The notes under the pieces were generated by a model. The model was not told where the DNA came from. It saw only the letters and a program-made list of their open reading frames with translations, and ran no database searches. DNA of 64,000 bases from Microbacterium sp. Leaf159 (GTDB taxonomy: Bacteria > Actinomycetota > Actinomycetes > Actinomycetales > Microbacteriaceae): the NCBI RefSeq assembly GCF_001423615.1, contig NZ_LMOU01000002.1, positions 488,052 to 552,051 on the forward strand, written 5' to 3'. Below are positions 1 through 8,184 of this stretch, one piece after another (position 1 is the first letter of the stretch; each line of letters starts with the position of its first letter). A program made the translations under genes and the position numbers.

Positions 1-2046
1 CCCGCTGTCGCAGTTCTGCGGCGGATACCGGCGACCCTCACGATGGTCGCGCTGATCCTGGCCGTCGGAGTGGTGTGGCAGGGGCTGTGGAGTCCGTTCG
101 AGAAGACCGACCTGTTCGCGGACGTCGCCTACGGCCTGCCGAACTTCCTCGACGGCAAGTGGTGGACGCCCCTCACCGGCACCTTCTTCGTCAACGCGCC
201 CTGGGTCTATCTCTTCACGATCTCGGGATTCTGGGGCATGGCGTATCTCGAGTTCCGGCGGGGTTCCCGAGTCGCCCTCGCCTACTACTGGGTCGGACAG
301 CTCTTCGCGATGTTCGCGACCGCGCTGGTGCTGGCCTTCGCGTCGCAGCTGCCGTGGGCGTGGGCCGATGCCCAGGCCCAGGCGCTCGACGTCGGCGCCT
401 CCGGGGGAACCATGGCGTGCATCGCCGCCGCGGTCGGACTGTTCCGCCCGCCGTGGCGGGTGCGCGGCTGGCTCATCCTGCTCGGGTTCGTCTTCATCGC
501 GATGCTGTTCTGGGGCGCACTCGCCGACCTCGAGCACCTGCTCGCGGTGCTGCTCATCCTGTTCGCCGACCGCACCCTTCGCGTGCAGCGGACCACCGTG
601 CGCGAGCAGCGCCTCATCGCCGTCGTCGCTCTGCTGGTGCTGGGCGCGGTCGAGATCATCACGACCCTGGTGGCGACCGACGGCCCGTTCGGTCCGACGG
701 AACCCGCATCCGGTGGCTTCATCGATCTGGCGATCGACCTCGTCGTCATCGTCGTGCTCGTGAACGGGCTTCTGCGGGGGCGGCGCTGGTCGTGGGTGCT
801 CGTGATCCTGCTCGGCCTCTTCAACATCCTGATCGGAGCGCTCGTCCTCATCCTGATCACCGTCTTCTCGCAGGCCGACATCGATCTGCGCTGGGACGGC
901 GAGACCGAACTCGCTCTCGCGAACGGCTTCCTCTGGCTGATCCTGCTCGTCTACCTGATCGCCGTGCGTCGGGCGTTCCGAGCGAAGCGGAAGTCCCTCC
1001 TCGGCATCCAGCCCGCACCCTCGGTCGACGAGGTGAAGGCCGAGCTGCGCGCGCACGGCGGCGGCACCCTGTCGTGGATGACGACGTGGGAGGGCAACAG
1101 CTACGCGCGCAGCGCCGCGGGGATCGTGGCGTATCAGCGGCGGGCCGGCGTCGCGCTCGCACTCGCGGATCCGATCGGCCCCGCGGATGCTCGTGCAGAC
1201 GCCGTGACGGACTTCATCCGCACGGCGGAGAATGCAGGTCTCGTGCCGTGCTTCTTCAGCGCGGACGATGCCACCCGCCAGGCCGTGCCGTCGACGTGGC
1301 GGAGCATCGTCGTCGCGGACGACACGATCGTCGACCTGCCGGGGCTCGAGTTCACGGGCAAGCGCTGGAACTCGGTGCGGACCTCGCTGAACCGCGCGGG
1401 TCGTGACGAGATGACATTCAGGATGACGCACCTGAAGGCGGAGTCGTGGGGCGTGCAGCAGCAGCTGCGGGCGATCTCCGAGGCGTGGGTCGGCGACAAG
1501 GACCTCCCAGAGATGCGCTTCACGCTCGGAACGCTCGAGGAGGCAGAGGATCCGGAGGTGCGTCTCGCTCTGGCACTGGCTCCGAACGGCGACGTCGACG
1601 GTTTCCTGTCGTGGCTTCCCGTCTACGGCGACGACGGCACCGTGCGCGGGTGGACGCTCGACCTCATGCGTCGGCGGGAGGGCGGCTTCGCCCCGGTCAT
1701 GGAGTACCTGATCGGGTCATCCGCCCGGCAGTTCTCGGAGGAGGGCGCCGAGATCATGTCGCTGTCGGGAGCACCCCTCGCTCACGACTACCCGCCGGAT
1801 GCCGGCATGATCGCCGCGCTGAGCGACCGCCTCGCCGAGGCGCTCGAGCCCGTCTACGGGTTCGGATCGCTGCACCGCTTCAAGCAGAAGTTCCACCCGC
1901 GCTACGAGACCATGTACCTGCTGTTCCGCGACGAGGCCGACCTCGCGGCGATCGGCACGGCTCTGACCCGGGCGTTCCTGCCGGATGCGACGCTGCGGCA
2001 GTTCGCGGGTGCGGGGCTCGAACTGGTCCGAGGCAGCAAGGACTGA
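1..2046 (+). CDS. Rhomboid-like membrane domain fused to DUF2156 (MprF C-terminal-like) domain, 5'-truncated by the window
   Basis: The frame is open from base 1 with basic residues before the first membrane segment, so the true start probably lies upstream; the ATG at base 43 is a later in-frame codon. Roughly the first 330 residues are membrane segments resembling rhomboid: a WWTPLTGTFF loop and a GASG motif at codons 132-135, like the serine motif GxSG, followed by a DLEH segment. The loop histidine expected of active rhomboids reads as Asn in FFVN. The C-terminal half is soluble and matches the DUF2156/GNAT-like domain found in lysyl-phosphatidylglycerol synthases (MprF, LysX). Family knowledge suggests transfer of an aminoacyl group to a membrane lipid; the substrate cannot be read here. 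The next gene follows about 95 bp later with its own ribosome binding site. Confidence 0.8.
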   Translation, partial: PAVAVLRRIPATLTMVALILAVGVVWQGLWSPFEKTDLFADVAYGLPNFLDGKWWTPLTGTFFVNAPWVYLFTISGFWGMAYLEFRRGSRVALAYYWVGQLFAMFATALVLAFASQLPWAWADAQAQALDVGASGGTMACIAAAVGLFRPPWRVRGWLILLGFVFIAMLFWGALADLEHLLAVLLILFADRTLRVQRTTVREQRLIAVVALLVLGAVEIITTLVATDGPFGPTEPASGGFIDLAIDLVVIVVLVNGLLRGRRWSWVLVILLGLFNILIGALVLILITVFSQADIDLRWDGETELALANGFLWLILLVYLIAVRRAFRAKRKSLLGIQPAPSVDEVKAELRAHGGGTLSWMTTWEGNSYARSAAGIVAYQRRAGVALALADPIGPADARADAVTDFIRTAENAGLVPCFFSADDATRQAVPSTWRSIVVADDTIVDLPGLEFTGKRWNSVRTSLNRAGRDEMTFRMTHLKAESWGVQQQLRAISEAWVGDKDLPEMRFTLGTLEEAEDPEVRLALALAPNGDVDGFLSWLPVYGDDGTVRGWTLDLMRRREGGFAPVMEYLIGSSARQFSEEGAEIMSLSGAPLAHDYPPDAGMIAALSDRLAEALEPVYGFGSLHRFKQKFHPRYETMYLLFRDEADLAAIGTALTRAFLPDATLRQFAGAGLELVRGSKD

Positions 2047-2141
2047 TCCCGGTCATGCGCGCTCACCCGCCAAGGGTGAGCTCGGGTGCGCCTTCCGGAG
2101 CTCGCCGCCAGGATGAAGGCACCGTCGAGGAAGGAACCACG

Positions 2142-3089
2142 ATGACCGACACTCCTGCGCCCGTCACTATCGCGAACTTCGCCCGTATCGAGAGCGCTCG
2201 CATGTTCGATGCGATCGCCTCCGCCGCCGGCGGGTCGAATCGATGGAACCACTATCGCGTGCCCACCCCGATCGACCGGCAGACCGTGATCAGAATGAAT
2301 CGTGACACTCTGTACAGCGCCGCGATCATCGACGTCTCGCGCGGCGCGACCATCACGATCCCCGATGTCGGCGACAGGTACGTCTCGGTGATGCTCGTGA
2401 ACGAGGATCACTGCGTCAACCGCGTGCTCCACGACCCCGGCACTCACGAGCTGACGGCCCAGGACCTCGGATCCGATCACGTCCTCGCAGCGGTGCGCGT
2501 GCTGGTGGATTCCGAGGATGCTGACGACGTCGCCGTGGTGAACGCACTGCAGGACCGGTTCGCGTTGACGTCGGTCGCAGGCGGCGAGTTCCCCGCCCCG
2601 GTCTACGACGAGGAGAGCTTCGCCGAGACTCGCGCGGCGATCCTGACGCTGGCGAAAGGGCTCGGCGGATTCGAACGCTGCTTCGGCCGGGCCGAGGACG
2701 TCGATCCGATCCGCCACCTCCTCGCCACCGCGGCCGGCTGGGGCGGACTACCGGAGAACGAGGCGTACTACATCAACGTCGACCCGCGCCTGCCTTTCGG
2801 CGAGTACACGCTGCACGTCGGCGATGTGCCCGTCGACGGCTTCTGGTCGGTGTCGCTGTACGACGGCGACGGGTATTTCGCGGCGAACGAGCAGGGGGCG
2901 TACAGCGTCAACAGCGTGACCGGAGCGCGGGACGCCGAGGGCTCGATCACGATCCGCTTCGGCGGCGATCTCGCCCTTCCTAACGCGCTCCCTCTCCCTG
3001 AAGGGTGGAACTACCTGGTTCGCCTCTACCGCCCGCGACCCGAGGTCCTCGACGGCACGTGGTCGTTCCCGAGCCTTCGGGCATCCTGA
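2142..3089 (+). CDS. DUF1254/DUF1214 domain protein
   Basis: This 315-residue protein has an N-terminal DUF1254 region (MNRDTLYSAAIIDVS, then a segment ending in SVMLVNEDH) and a C-terminal DUF1214 region (YYINVDPRLPFGEYTLHV, then DGFWSVSLYDGDGYF). The ATG at 2142 is preceded by a GAGGAAGGA ribosome binding site, which rules out the longer upstream frame. The family is widespread and poorly characterised; no reaction can be assigned. No signal peptide is visible, so it is probably cytoplasmic. It converges on the arfB gene with about 25 bp between their ends. Confidence 0.85.
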   Translation: MTDTPAPVTIANFARIESARMFDAIASAAGGSNRWNHYRVPTPIDRQTVIRMNRDTLYSAAIIDVSRGATITIPDVGDRYVSVMLVNEDHCVNRVLHDPGTHELTAQDLGSDHVLAAVRVLVDSEDADDVAVVNALQDRFALTSVAGGEFPAPVYDEESFAETRAAILTLAKGLGGFERCFGRAEDVDPIRHLLATAAGWGGLPENEAYYINVDPRLPFGEYTLHVGDVPVDGFWSVSLYDGDGYFAANEQGAYSVNSVTGARDAEGSITIRFGGDLALPNALPLPEGWNYLVRLYRPRPEVLDGTWSFPSLRAS

Positions 3090-3114
3090 CGCGGCGGGTG
3101 CCGGCTCGACCTCC

Positions 3115-3555
3115 TCAGCCGTCGCGCGGTGGCTTGCGCATCTTCTTGACGTCGGTGCGCCGCTTCTTGGCGGTCAGCCGCCGCTCCTTCGATCCGCGGC
3201 TGGGCTTGGTCGCCCGACGCTGCGGGGCCGGCGGGCGCAGCGCCTCGGCGACCAGCGCCACGAGTCGTTCACGTGCGGCGTCACGGTTGCGCAACTGGGC
3301 GCGGTGCTCCGATGCGGCGATCGTGAGCACCCCGTTCACGAGACGACCGCTCAGGCGGTCGACGATGCGGTCGCGCTGATACGGCGTCAATGTGGTGCTG
3401 TTCGCGGCATCCCACACGAGCTCCACTCGGGAATCCGCCGTGTTCACGCCCTGCCCACCCGGCCCCGACGAGCGCGAGAAGCGCCACGACAGCTCGGACT
3501 CGGGGATCGTCAGACTTGACGAGACCCGGAGCCCCGGACGGTGGGATGACGGCAT
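3115..3555 (-). CDS. arfB: Alternative ribosome-rescue factor ArfB (YaeJ/ICT1 family peptidyl-tRNA hydrolase)
   Basis: The 146-residue protein has the release-factor catalytic motif GPGGQGVN, with Gly33-Gly34-Gln35, which hydrolyses peptidyl-tRNA in the ribosomal P site. It lacks the codon-recognition domains of RF1/RF2 and ends in a strongly basic tail (about residues 108-146). In the ArfB family that tail enters the empty mRNA channel of stalled ribosomes. Length and architecture are normal. It lies 24 bp downstream of the MFS transporter gene on the same strand and may be cotranscribed, although no functional link is evident. Confidence 0.93.
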   Translation of the reverse strand: MPSSHRPGLRVSSSLTIPESELSWRFSRSSGPGGQGVNTADSRVELVWDAANSTTLTPYQRDRIVDRLSGRLVNGVLTIAASEHRAQLRNRDAARERLVALVAEALRPPAPQRRATKPSRGSKERRLTAKKRRTDVKKMRKPPRDG

Positions 3556-3579
3556 GCATCCATCATCCCTCCCGTCCGG

Positions 3580-4866
3580 TCAGTTGTCGGCGCGTGCGAG
3601 TTCCGTCGGCACGACGGCATCCTCGCCGAGGGACCCGCGCTTCGCGGTGTTCGCGATGTGCGCGCGGCCGACGACGATCGCGGCGACGACCATGATGGCC
3701 GCACCCAGCCAATAGGGAGCCGCGTGACTGACGGTGACGTAGAGGGCGCCGGCGATCAGCGGTGCGACGGTGTTCATCGCCGCGGCGAGCGACTGGGTCG
3801 CCCCGCCGAGCCAGCCCTGCTCGTCGTCGCCGACCGCGTTCGACATGGCTCCGTCCATCGCGGCCTGCGAGGCGCCCTGACCTGCGGCGAGCAGAAGCGC
3901 ACCGACGATGAACACCCACGGCTGCGCGAAGATCGAGGCGACGACCGCGAGGCCGATCAGGCCGATCGTCTGCGCGACGATGCCGCTCACGATGACGCCG
4001 CGCTCTCCGATACGAGGCAGCAAGATTCCGAGCAGCACACCCTGGATGATGATGTCGATGATGCCGACGGCGGCCGTGAGAAGACCGATCTGGGTGGGAC
4101 CCCACTGGATCGAGTCCAGGGCGAGAACGCTGAAGTTGTTGACGAAGAACCCGAACGGCAGCGCGAGCAGACCGAAGCCGATCATGAGGCCCCGGAGCTC
4201 CTTGCGGCTGAAGGCGTCCTTGAAGACGGCGAACGGCTGCAGATCGCGCACGGCGATGCGCGGGATGCGGTTCTCGGGCTTCAGGCTCTCGGGGAGCAGG
4301 AAGATGCTGAGGATCGCGATGATCAGCCCGACCGCTGCGGTGAGGAAGACCGGGAGTTGCAGGCTGACGGCTGCGAGGAGACCGCCGATCGCCGGGCCGA
4401 TCATCATGCCGATTCCCGACAGGGCGCCGAGCAGTCCGAACCGCTGAGCGCGCTTCTCGGGCGGGGTGATGTCGGCGAGATAGGCGAAGAGGGCGGGCAT
4501 GTCTCCCGCGGTGAGGCCCTGGATGACGCGGGCGAGGACGAGCACCCAGATCGCTCCGCCGATGCCGAACAGCGTCATGGCGAAAGCGGCACCGAACGCG
4601 GCACCGATGATGACGGGTCGGCGACCGAAGCGGTCGGAGAGACGGCCGAGGAAGGGAGCGACCAGGAAGGCGCAGAGGCCGTTGATCGCTTCGAGCACAC
4701 CGACCCAGATCGCGAGATCGCCTTCGTGCGACACGTATTGCAGCACGACGAAGGGCAGGACGGGGAGGACGACGGTCATGCCGATGACGGTGAGCATCGT
4801 CAGCACGATGAGCATGATCCAGGCGCGCTTCTCGCTGCGCGCAGGCGGGTTCGTAAGTGAAGTCAC
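3580..4866 (-). CDS. MFS transporter, TetA-like drug efflux family
   Basis: The 428-residue protein has twelve predicted membrane segments. The MFS loop 2-3 motif reads GRLSDRFGRRP, and the segment MTVVLPVLPFVV in helix 1 is typical of the TetA/DHA1 12-TMS proton-coupled efflux pumps. The GTG start at 4866 has no Shine-Dalgarno sequence upstream. A TTGACA/TACAGT promoter places transcription initiation close to the start codon, so the mRNA may be leaderless. It is divergent from a TetR repressor and shares a 70-bp operator region with it, the usual arrangement for a drug-inducible pump. The substrate is unknown. Confidence 0.87.
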   Translation of the reverse strand: MTSLTNPPARSEKRAWIMLIVLTMLTVIGMTVVLPVLPFVVLQYVSHEGDLAIWVGVLEAINGLCAFLVAPFLGRLSDRFGRRPVIIGAAFGAAFAMTLFGIGGAIWVLVLARVIQGLTAGDMPALFAYLADITPPEKRAQRFGLLGALSGIGMMIGPAIGGLLAAVSLQLPVFLTAAVGLIIAILSIFLLPESLKPENRIPRIAVRDLQPFAVFKDAFSRKELRGLMIGFGLLALPFGFFVNNFSVLALDSIQWGPTQIGLLTAAVGIIDIIIQGVLLGILLPRIGERGVIVSGIVAQTIGLIGLAVVASIFAQPWVFIVGALLLAAGQGASQAAMDGAMSNAVGDDEQGWLGGATQSLAAAMNTVAPLIAGALYVTVSHAAPYWLGAAIMVVAAIVVGRAHIANTAKRGSLGEDAVVPTELARADN

Positions 4867-4870
4867 TCCG

Positions 4871-4911
4871 AAACTGTATCAATACCAGTTTTGTTGTCAA
4901 GCCAGTTTTGT
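4871..4911. promoter_or_regulatory. Divergent operator/promoter between MFS pump and TetR regulator
   Basis: On the minus strand, TTGACA (4900-4895) and TACAGT (4878-4873) are separated by 16 bp and form a promoter for the MFS gene. An inverted repeat AAACTG (4871-4876) / CAGTTT (4886-4891) overlaps its -10 region. The direct repeat CCAGTTTTGT occurs at 4885-4894 and 4902-4911, 17 bp apart, and flanks the -35 box. This is the likely binding site of the TetR protein encoded next door. Confidence 0.6.
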
Positions 4912-4936
4912 ATCGAGTTCGCGATATCGTGGAGGG

Positions 4937-5551
4937 ATGACGAACTCTGAGCCGCTCGGACGCCGCGAACGCAAGAAGGCCGCGACCCGCAAGAACATCT
5001 CCGATGTGGCGACGATGATGTTCCTCGAGCGCGGCTTCGACAACGTCAGCATCCGCGAGGTCGCCGATGCTGCCGATGTCTCCCCCACCACCGTGTTCGC
5101 GCACTTCCCCCAGAAGGAGGCGCTCGTGTTCGATGAGGACGACGAGCAGCGCGATCGACTCGTCTCGGCCGTCCGCGACCGCGCTGAGGGCGTCACGATC
5201 AACCGGGCGATCCGCGACTTCTACACTGCTGAGGTCGGCGCGAACATCGACGAGCACGGCAACGACGTGACCCGGATCTTCCTCGCGTTCCTCAACGAGA
5301 CGCCGGCATTGAGCGAGTACGCCGCGAAGATGTGGCTGCGGCACGAGGATGCTCTGGCGGACGCGATCGCCGACGAGCTCGGACTCCCCGAGCCGACGGC
5401 CGAGATCCGCGTCTACTCCCGTTTCGTCCTGCAGATGCAGCTGCTCGTCAACGAGCACGAGGACCAGCTCGGGATCCTCGACGCCGGCTTCGCCGTGCTC
5501 GAGAACGGCTGGGCTCCGGTCGAGGCGGCCCTCGCGGAGTCGCAGGACTGA
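4937..5551 (+). CDS. TetR/AcrR family transcriptional repressor
   Basis: The 204-residue protein has an N-terminal TetR helix-turn-helix (about residues 18-60; the segment IREVADAADVSPTTVFAHFP carries the recognition helix) and a helical C-terminal ligand domain. The ATG at 4937 follows GGAGGG. The frame extends upstream, but that region is the operator and the antisense of the pump gene. It probably represses the divergent efflux gene and itself. The inducer is unknown. It ends 12 bp before the convergent isochorismatase-like gene. Confidence 0.9.
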   Translation: MTNSEPLGRRERKKAATRKNISDVATMMFLERGFDNVSIREVADAADVSPTTVFAHFPQKEALVFDEDDEQRDRLVSAVRDRAEGVTINRAIRDFYTAEVGANIDEHGNDVTRIFLAFLNETPALSEYAAKMWLRHEDALADAIADELGLPEPTAEIRVYSRFVLQMQLLVNEHEDQLGILDAGFAVLENGWAPVEAALAESQD

Positions 5552-5563
5552 GTCCGAAGGGTC

Positions 5564-6112
5564 TCAGAGAGCGGCGAGAACCTCCGACGTCGTCCGCACC
5601 CTCCCGAGCGCAGGGAACACACGGGTCAGCGAGCGCTCGTGACCGGAGGGGTCAGGGTCGGAGACGGCATCGGAGACCACCACCACCGAGAACCCCAGAT
5701 CGGCGGCAGAACGTGCGGTCGACTCGACCCCGAAGGTCGTCGCGAGGCCCACGATCACGATGTCGGTGATCGCCTTCGCAGCGAGTTCTTCCGCGAGGGA
5801 CGTGCCCGCGAACGCGCTCCACCCGGCCCGCCGCTGCACGGCCTCCTCGGGACGACTCTGGATCCCGGGCGCGAGCTCAGCGAAGCCCTCCGGCCACACT
5901 CTTCCTCCGGGTCCGTACTCGGTGACACCCGGCGCGGTACCGGTCGAGACGACGAAGGCGATCGGGCGACCGGAGGCACGGAAGGCCTCCACCAGGCTGC
6001 CCACGCGCGACACGAGGCTCTCGGCGCTGACCGCTCTCGCATTCGGAAGGGTTCCCGCCTGCACATCGACGACGACCAGCGCCGTCGATGACGGGAGTTC
6101 GATGTTCGGCAT
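5564..6112 (-). CDS. Isochorismatase-fold protein lacking the catalytic Cys and Lys
   Basis: The 182-residue single-domain protein has the isochorismatase-like/cysteine hydrolase fold: Asp16 in VVVDVQ, a WSAFAGT segment, and a nucleophile-elbow region ATTFGVESTARSA. Where cysteine hydrolases carry the catalytic Cys (as in TDVCVE) there is Gly128, and the Lys before the (Y/W)SAF motif appears as Arg. True isochorismatases such as EntB and PhzD also lack the Cys but keep other residues, so the reaction is uncertain. The ATG at 6112 has a good GGGAAAGAG site. It is 20 bp downstream of the alcohol dehydrogenase and likely cotranscribed with it. Confidence 0.82.
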   Translation of the reverse strand: MPNIELPSSTALVVVDVQAGTLPNARAVSAESLVSRVGSLVEAFRASGRPIAFVVSTGTAPGVTEYGPGGRVWPEGFAELAPGIQSRPEEAVQRRAGWSAFAGTSLAEELAAKAITDIVIVGLATTFGVESTARSAADLGFSVVVVSDAVSDPDPSGHERSLTRVFPALGRVRTTSEVLAAL

Positions 6113-6132
6113 CCGCTTCTCTTTCCCTGTCG

Positions 6133-7152
6133 TCACGGGAACGTGACGATAACCTTCTCGGCCGCACCCGGAGTCGCCGCCAGCGCGAGGGCCTCCTGCA
6201 CCCGCGCGAAGGGGATGCGATCGCTGATGATCAGTTCGTACTTGCGCCAGTTCGCGATGATGTCGTCGGTGACCTCGAAGATCTCGGTCGGGTACCCCAT
6301 CGAGAGCACGAGGGTGAGCTCGGTCGTGAGCAGAGCTCCGAAGTCGATCTCGACCGGCTTCTTGTGCACGGCGACGATTCCGAGGGTCGCCCCCTGTTTG
6401 GCCGCCGACGTCGCCGTGGCGATCACCGCGGGCGCACCGGCGGCATCCAGGTAGACATCCGAATCCGGCCGCTCACCTCGCACGCCGACGACCGGCGCGG
6501 CGGCACCGTGCAGCTCGACCAGGCGGGCGAAGACATCTTCTTCCGCCGAATTGATCACCGCATCGGCGCCGATCAGCAGCGCCTTCTCGAGACGGTTGGG
6601 CACGATGTCGACGACCACGACGTGGCCGGCGCCGCGCGCCTTGAAGCCGAGCACCGCGCCGAGGCCGATCGGGCCGGCCCCGAACACGACGACCTTGTCG
6701 CCGGGCTTCGATGCCGTGCGGTTGGTCGCGTGCCTCGCGACGGCCATGGGTTCGTTCAGCGCCGCCACCTCCCACGGGATCTCCTCGGGGATGACGCGGA
6801 ACTGCACCCCGGCCCGAGCGTCCTTCAGGACGATGACGTCGCTGAATCCGCCCTGTGCGCCGCCGCTGCCGAGCAGACCGTCGACCGTCGCCATGACGTT
6901 GATCACCACGTGGTCGCCGACGTGCGCATCGCCCACCTCGGCGCCGACCTCGATGACCTCACCCGCGGGCTCGTGCCCCAGCGGAGTGGCCCCCTGACGG
7001 GGCGGGATGCCGCCGTACATCGTGTACATGTGGTCCGACCCGCAGATGCCGCAGGCCTTCATCCTCACCAGCACGTCGCGGGGACCCGCCGTGGGCTGCT
7101 CGACCTCGAGCACCTCGGTGGTTCCGGGACCTGTGATCACCACTGACTTCAT
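6133..7152 (-). CDS. Zinc-dependent alcohol/polyol dehydrogenase (medium-chain family)
   Basis: The 339-residue medium-chain dehydrogenase has a GroES-like domain with the catalytic zinc ligands in ACGICGSDH (Cys37) and GHE (59-61), and a Rossmann domain with GAGPIGLG. The lobe that normally binds a structural zinc (about residues 88-112) contains no cysteines, so that site is absent. Threonine- or sugar-alcohol-dehydrogenase-like chemistry is plausible; the substrate is unknown. The ATG at 7152 follows GGGAGAA, so the longer frame upstream is rejected. It is divergent from a LacI regulator with a 22-bp palindrome between them, which suggests induction by a carbohydrate-like ligand. Confidence 0.88.
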   Translation of the reverse strand: MKSVVITGPGTTEVLEVEQPTAGPRDVLVRMKACGICGSDHMYTMYGGIPPRQGATPLGHEPAGEVIEVGAEVGDAHVGDHVVINVMATVDGLLGSGGAQGGFSDVIVLKDARAGVQFRVIPEEIPWEVAALNEPMAVARHATNRTASKPGDKVVVFGAGPIGLGAVLGFKARGAGHVVVVDIVPNRLEKALLIGADAVINSAEEDVFARLVELHGAAAPVVGVRGERPDSDVYLDAAGAPAVIATATSAAKQGATLGIVAVHKKPVEIDFGALLTTELTLVLSMGYPTEIFEVTDDIIANWRKYELIISDRIPFARVQEALALAATPGAAEKVIVTFP

Positions 7153-7194
7153 GCCGTTCTCCCTCGGTTGCATCGGCCGACGCAGTCTTGCGCT

Positions 7195-7216
7195 GTCACT
7201 AAACAACATTAGTGAC
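7195..7216. promoter_or_regulatory. Palindromic operator between dehydrogenase and LacI gene
   Basis: The half-sites GTCACTAA (7195-7202) and TTAGTGAC (7209-7216) form a perfect 8-bp inverted repeat with a 6-bp spacer (ACAACA). It lies 15 bp upstream of the LacI-family GTG start and 43 bp upstream of the dehydrogenase start, where binding could block both promoters. Confidence 0.7.
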
Positions 7217-7230
7217 TCTAAGCTGTCTCC

Positions 7231-8184
7231 GTGGCTGGGAGTTCTCGCAAGACACCGACCATTCGGGACATCGCCCGAGTGAGCGGGGTGTCGGCGACCA
7301 CGGTGAGCTTCGTGCTCAACGACACCGCGGGCCAGACGATCCCCCTCGGCACTCGCGATCGTGTCCGCAGCGCGGCGCAGGAGCTCGGGTATCCGACCAC
7401 GCTCGCCCGCGCCCTGCGAGAGGGCACGACTCGCACGGTCGTCGTCGCCACCGGCGGACTCCCCCGGGGCACCGCTCTCGAGTCCTTTCTCGACGGCCTC
7501 GACATCGAGCTCTCGAGCCGCGACCATTCCGTCGCCGTGCTCCGAGCGACCGGCGACGCCCTCGCCCGCACGATCGATGCGATCTCGCCTCGAGCCGTCA
7601 TCGACCTCGGCGCGATCTACGCCGGCGCCGAGAGCGACGGCCTCGACGGCGGATGGATCGACGGCCTCGCCTCGCACACGCTCACGCAGGCGGGCCATTT
7701 GGTGGGCTTCGGCCACTCGCGCATCGCCTTCGCCCGCCCCGCCGAGACCGTCGGCATATCTGCGATGATCGGCCTCCGGGAACGCCATCTCCGAGAGTCC
7801 GCTCGGGCGCTCGACATCGCCCCGCCAGCGACGATCGCGATGCCCGAGGATCCGGATGCCGGCACAGACGCCCTGAAAGCGGCGATCTCCCGGGGCGTCA
7901 CCGGTATCGCAGGCTTCGACGACGACTCGGCTGCACGCGTCCTGCGCGCAGCGCACAGCCTCGGCATCCGCGTTCCGCACGATCTGTCGGTCATCGGCTT
8001 CGACGACGCCGGGTGGGGGCAGCACACCACCCCCGGACTCACCACGGTGCGCATCGAGGCGGTCGACTACGGACGTCGAGCCGCACGCGGCATCCTCGGC
8101 ATCACGGATCCGCATGCTCCGGTACCGCACTCGTGGGTCGTCGAACGCGGGTCGAGCAGCTCGGCCCCGCAGAGCACGACGTGA
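7231..8184 (+). CDS. LacI family transcriptional regulator
   Basis: The 317-residue protein begins with a canonical LacI helix-turn-helix and hinge (TIRDIARVSGVSATTVSFVLN, about residues 10-30), followed by a periplasmic-binding-protein-like ligand domain ending in the family motif DLSVIGFDDAGWG. The start is GTG at 7231, immediately after the operator palindrome. It probably controls the divergent dehydrogenase and isochorismatase-like genes in response to a small metabolite. It overlaps the AraC gene by 4 bp, so the two regulators may be cotranscribed. Confidence 0.92.
   Translation: MAGSSRKTPTIRDIARVSGVSATTVSFVLNDTAGQTIPLGTRDRVRSAAQELGYPTTLARALREGTTRTVVVATGGLPRGTALESFLDGLDIELSSRDHSVAVLRATGDALARTIDAISPRAVIDLGAIYAGAESDGLDGGWIDGLASHTLTQAGHLVGFGHSRIAFARPAETVGISAMIGLRERHLRESARALDIAPPATIAMPEDPDAGTDALKAAISRGVTGIAGFDDDSAARVLRAAHSLGIRVPHDLSVIGFDDAGWGQHTTPGLTTVRIEAVDYGRRAARGILGITDPHAPVPHSWVVERGSSSSAPQSTT

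Noticed and set aside
3563..5458. Very long open frame antisense to the MFS and TetR genes
   Set aside because: High-GC shadow frame: Arg/His/Pro-rich composition, no domain, and both strands are already explained by well-supported genes.
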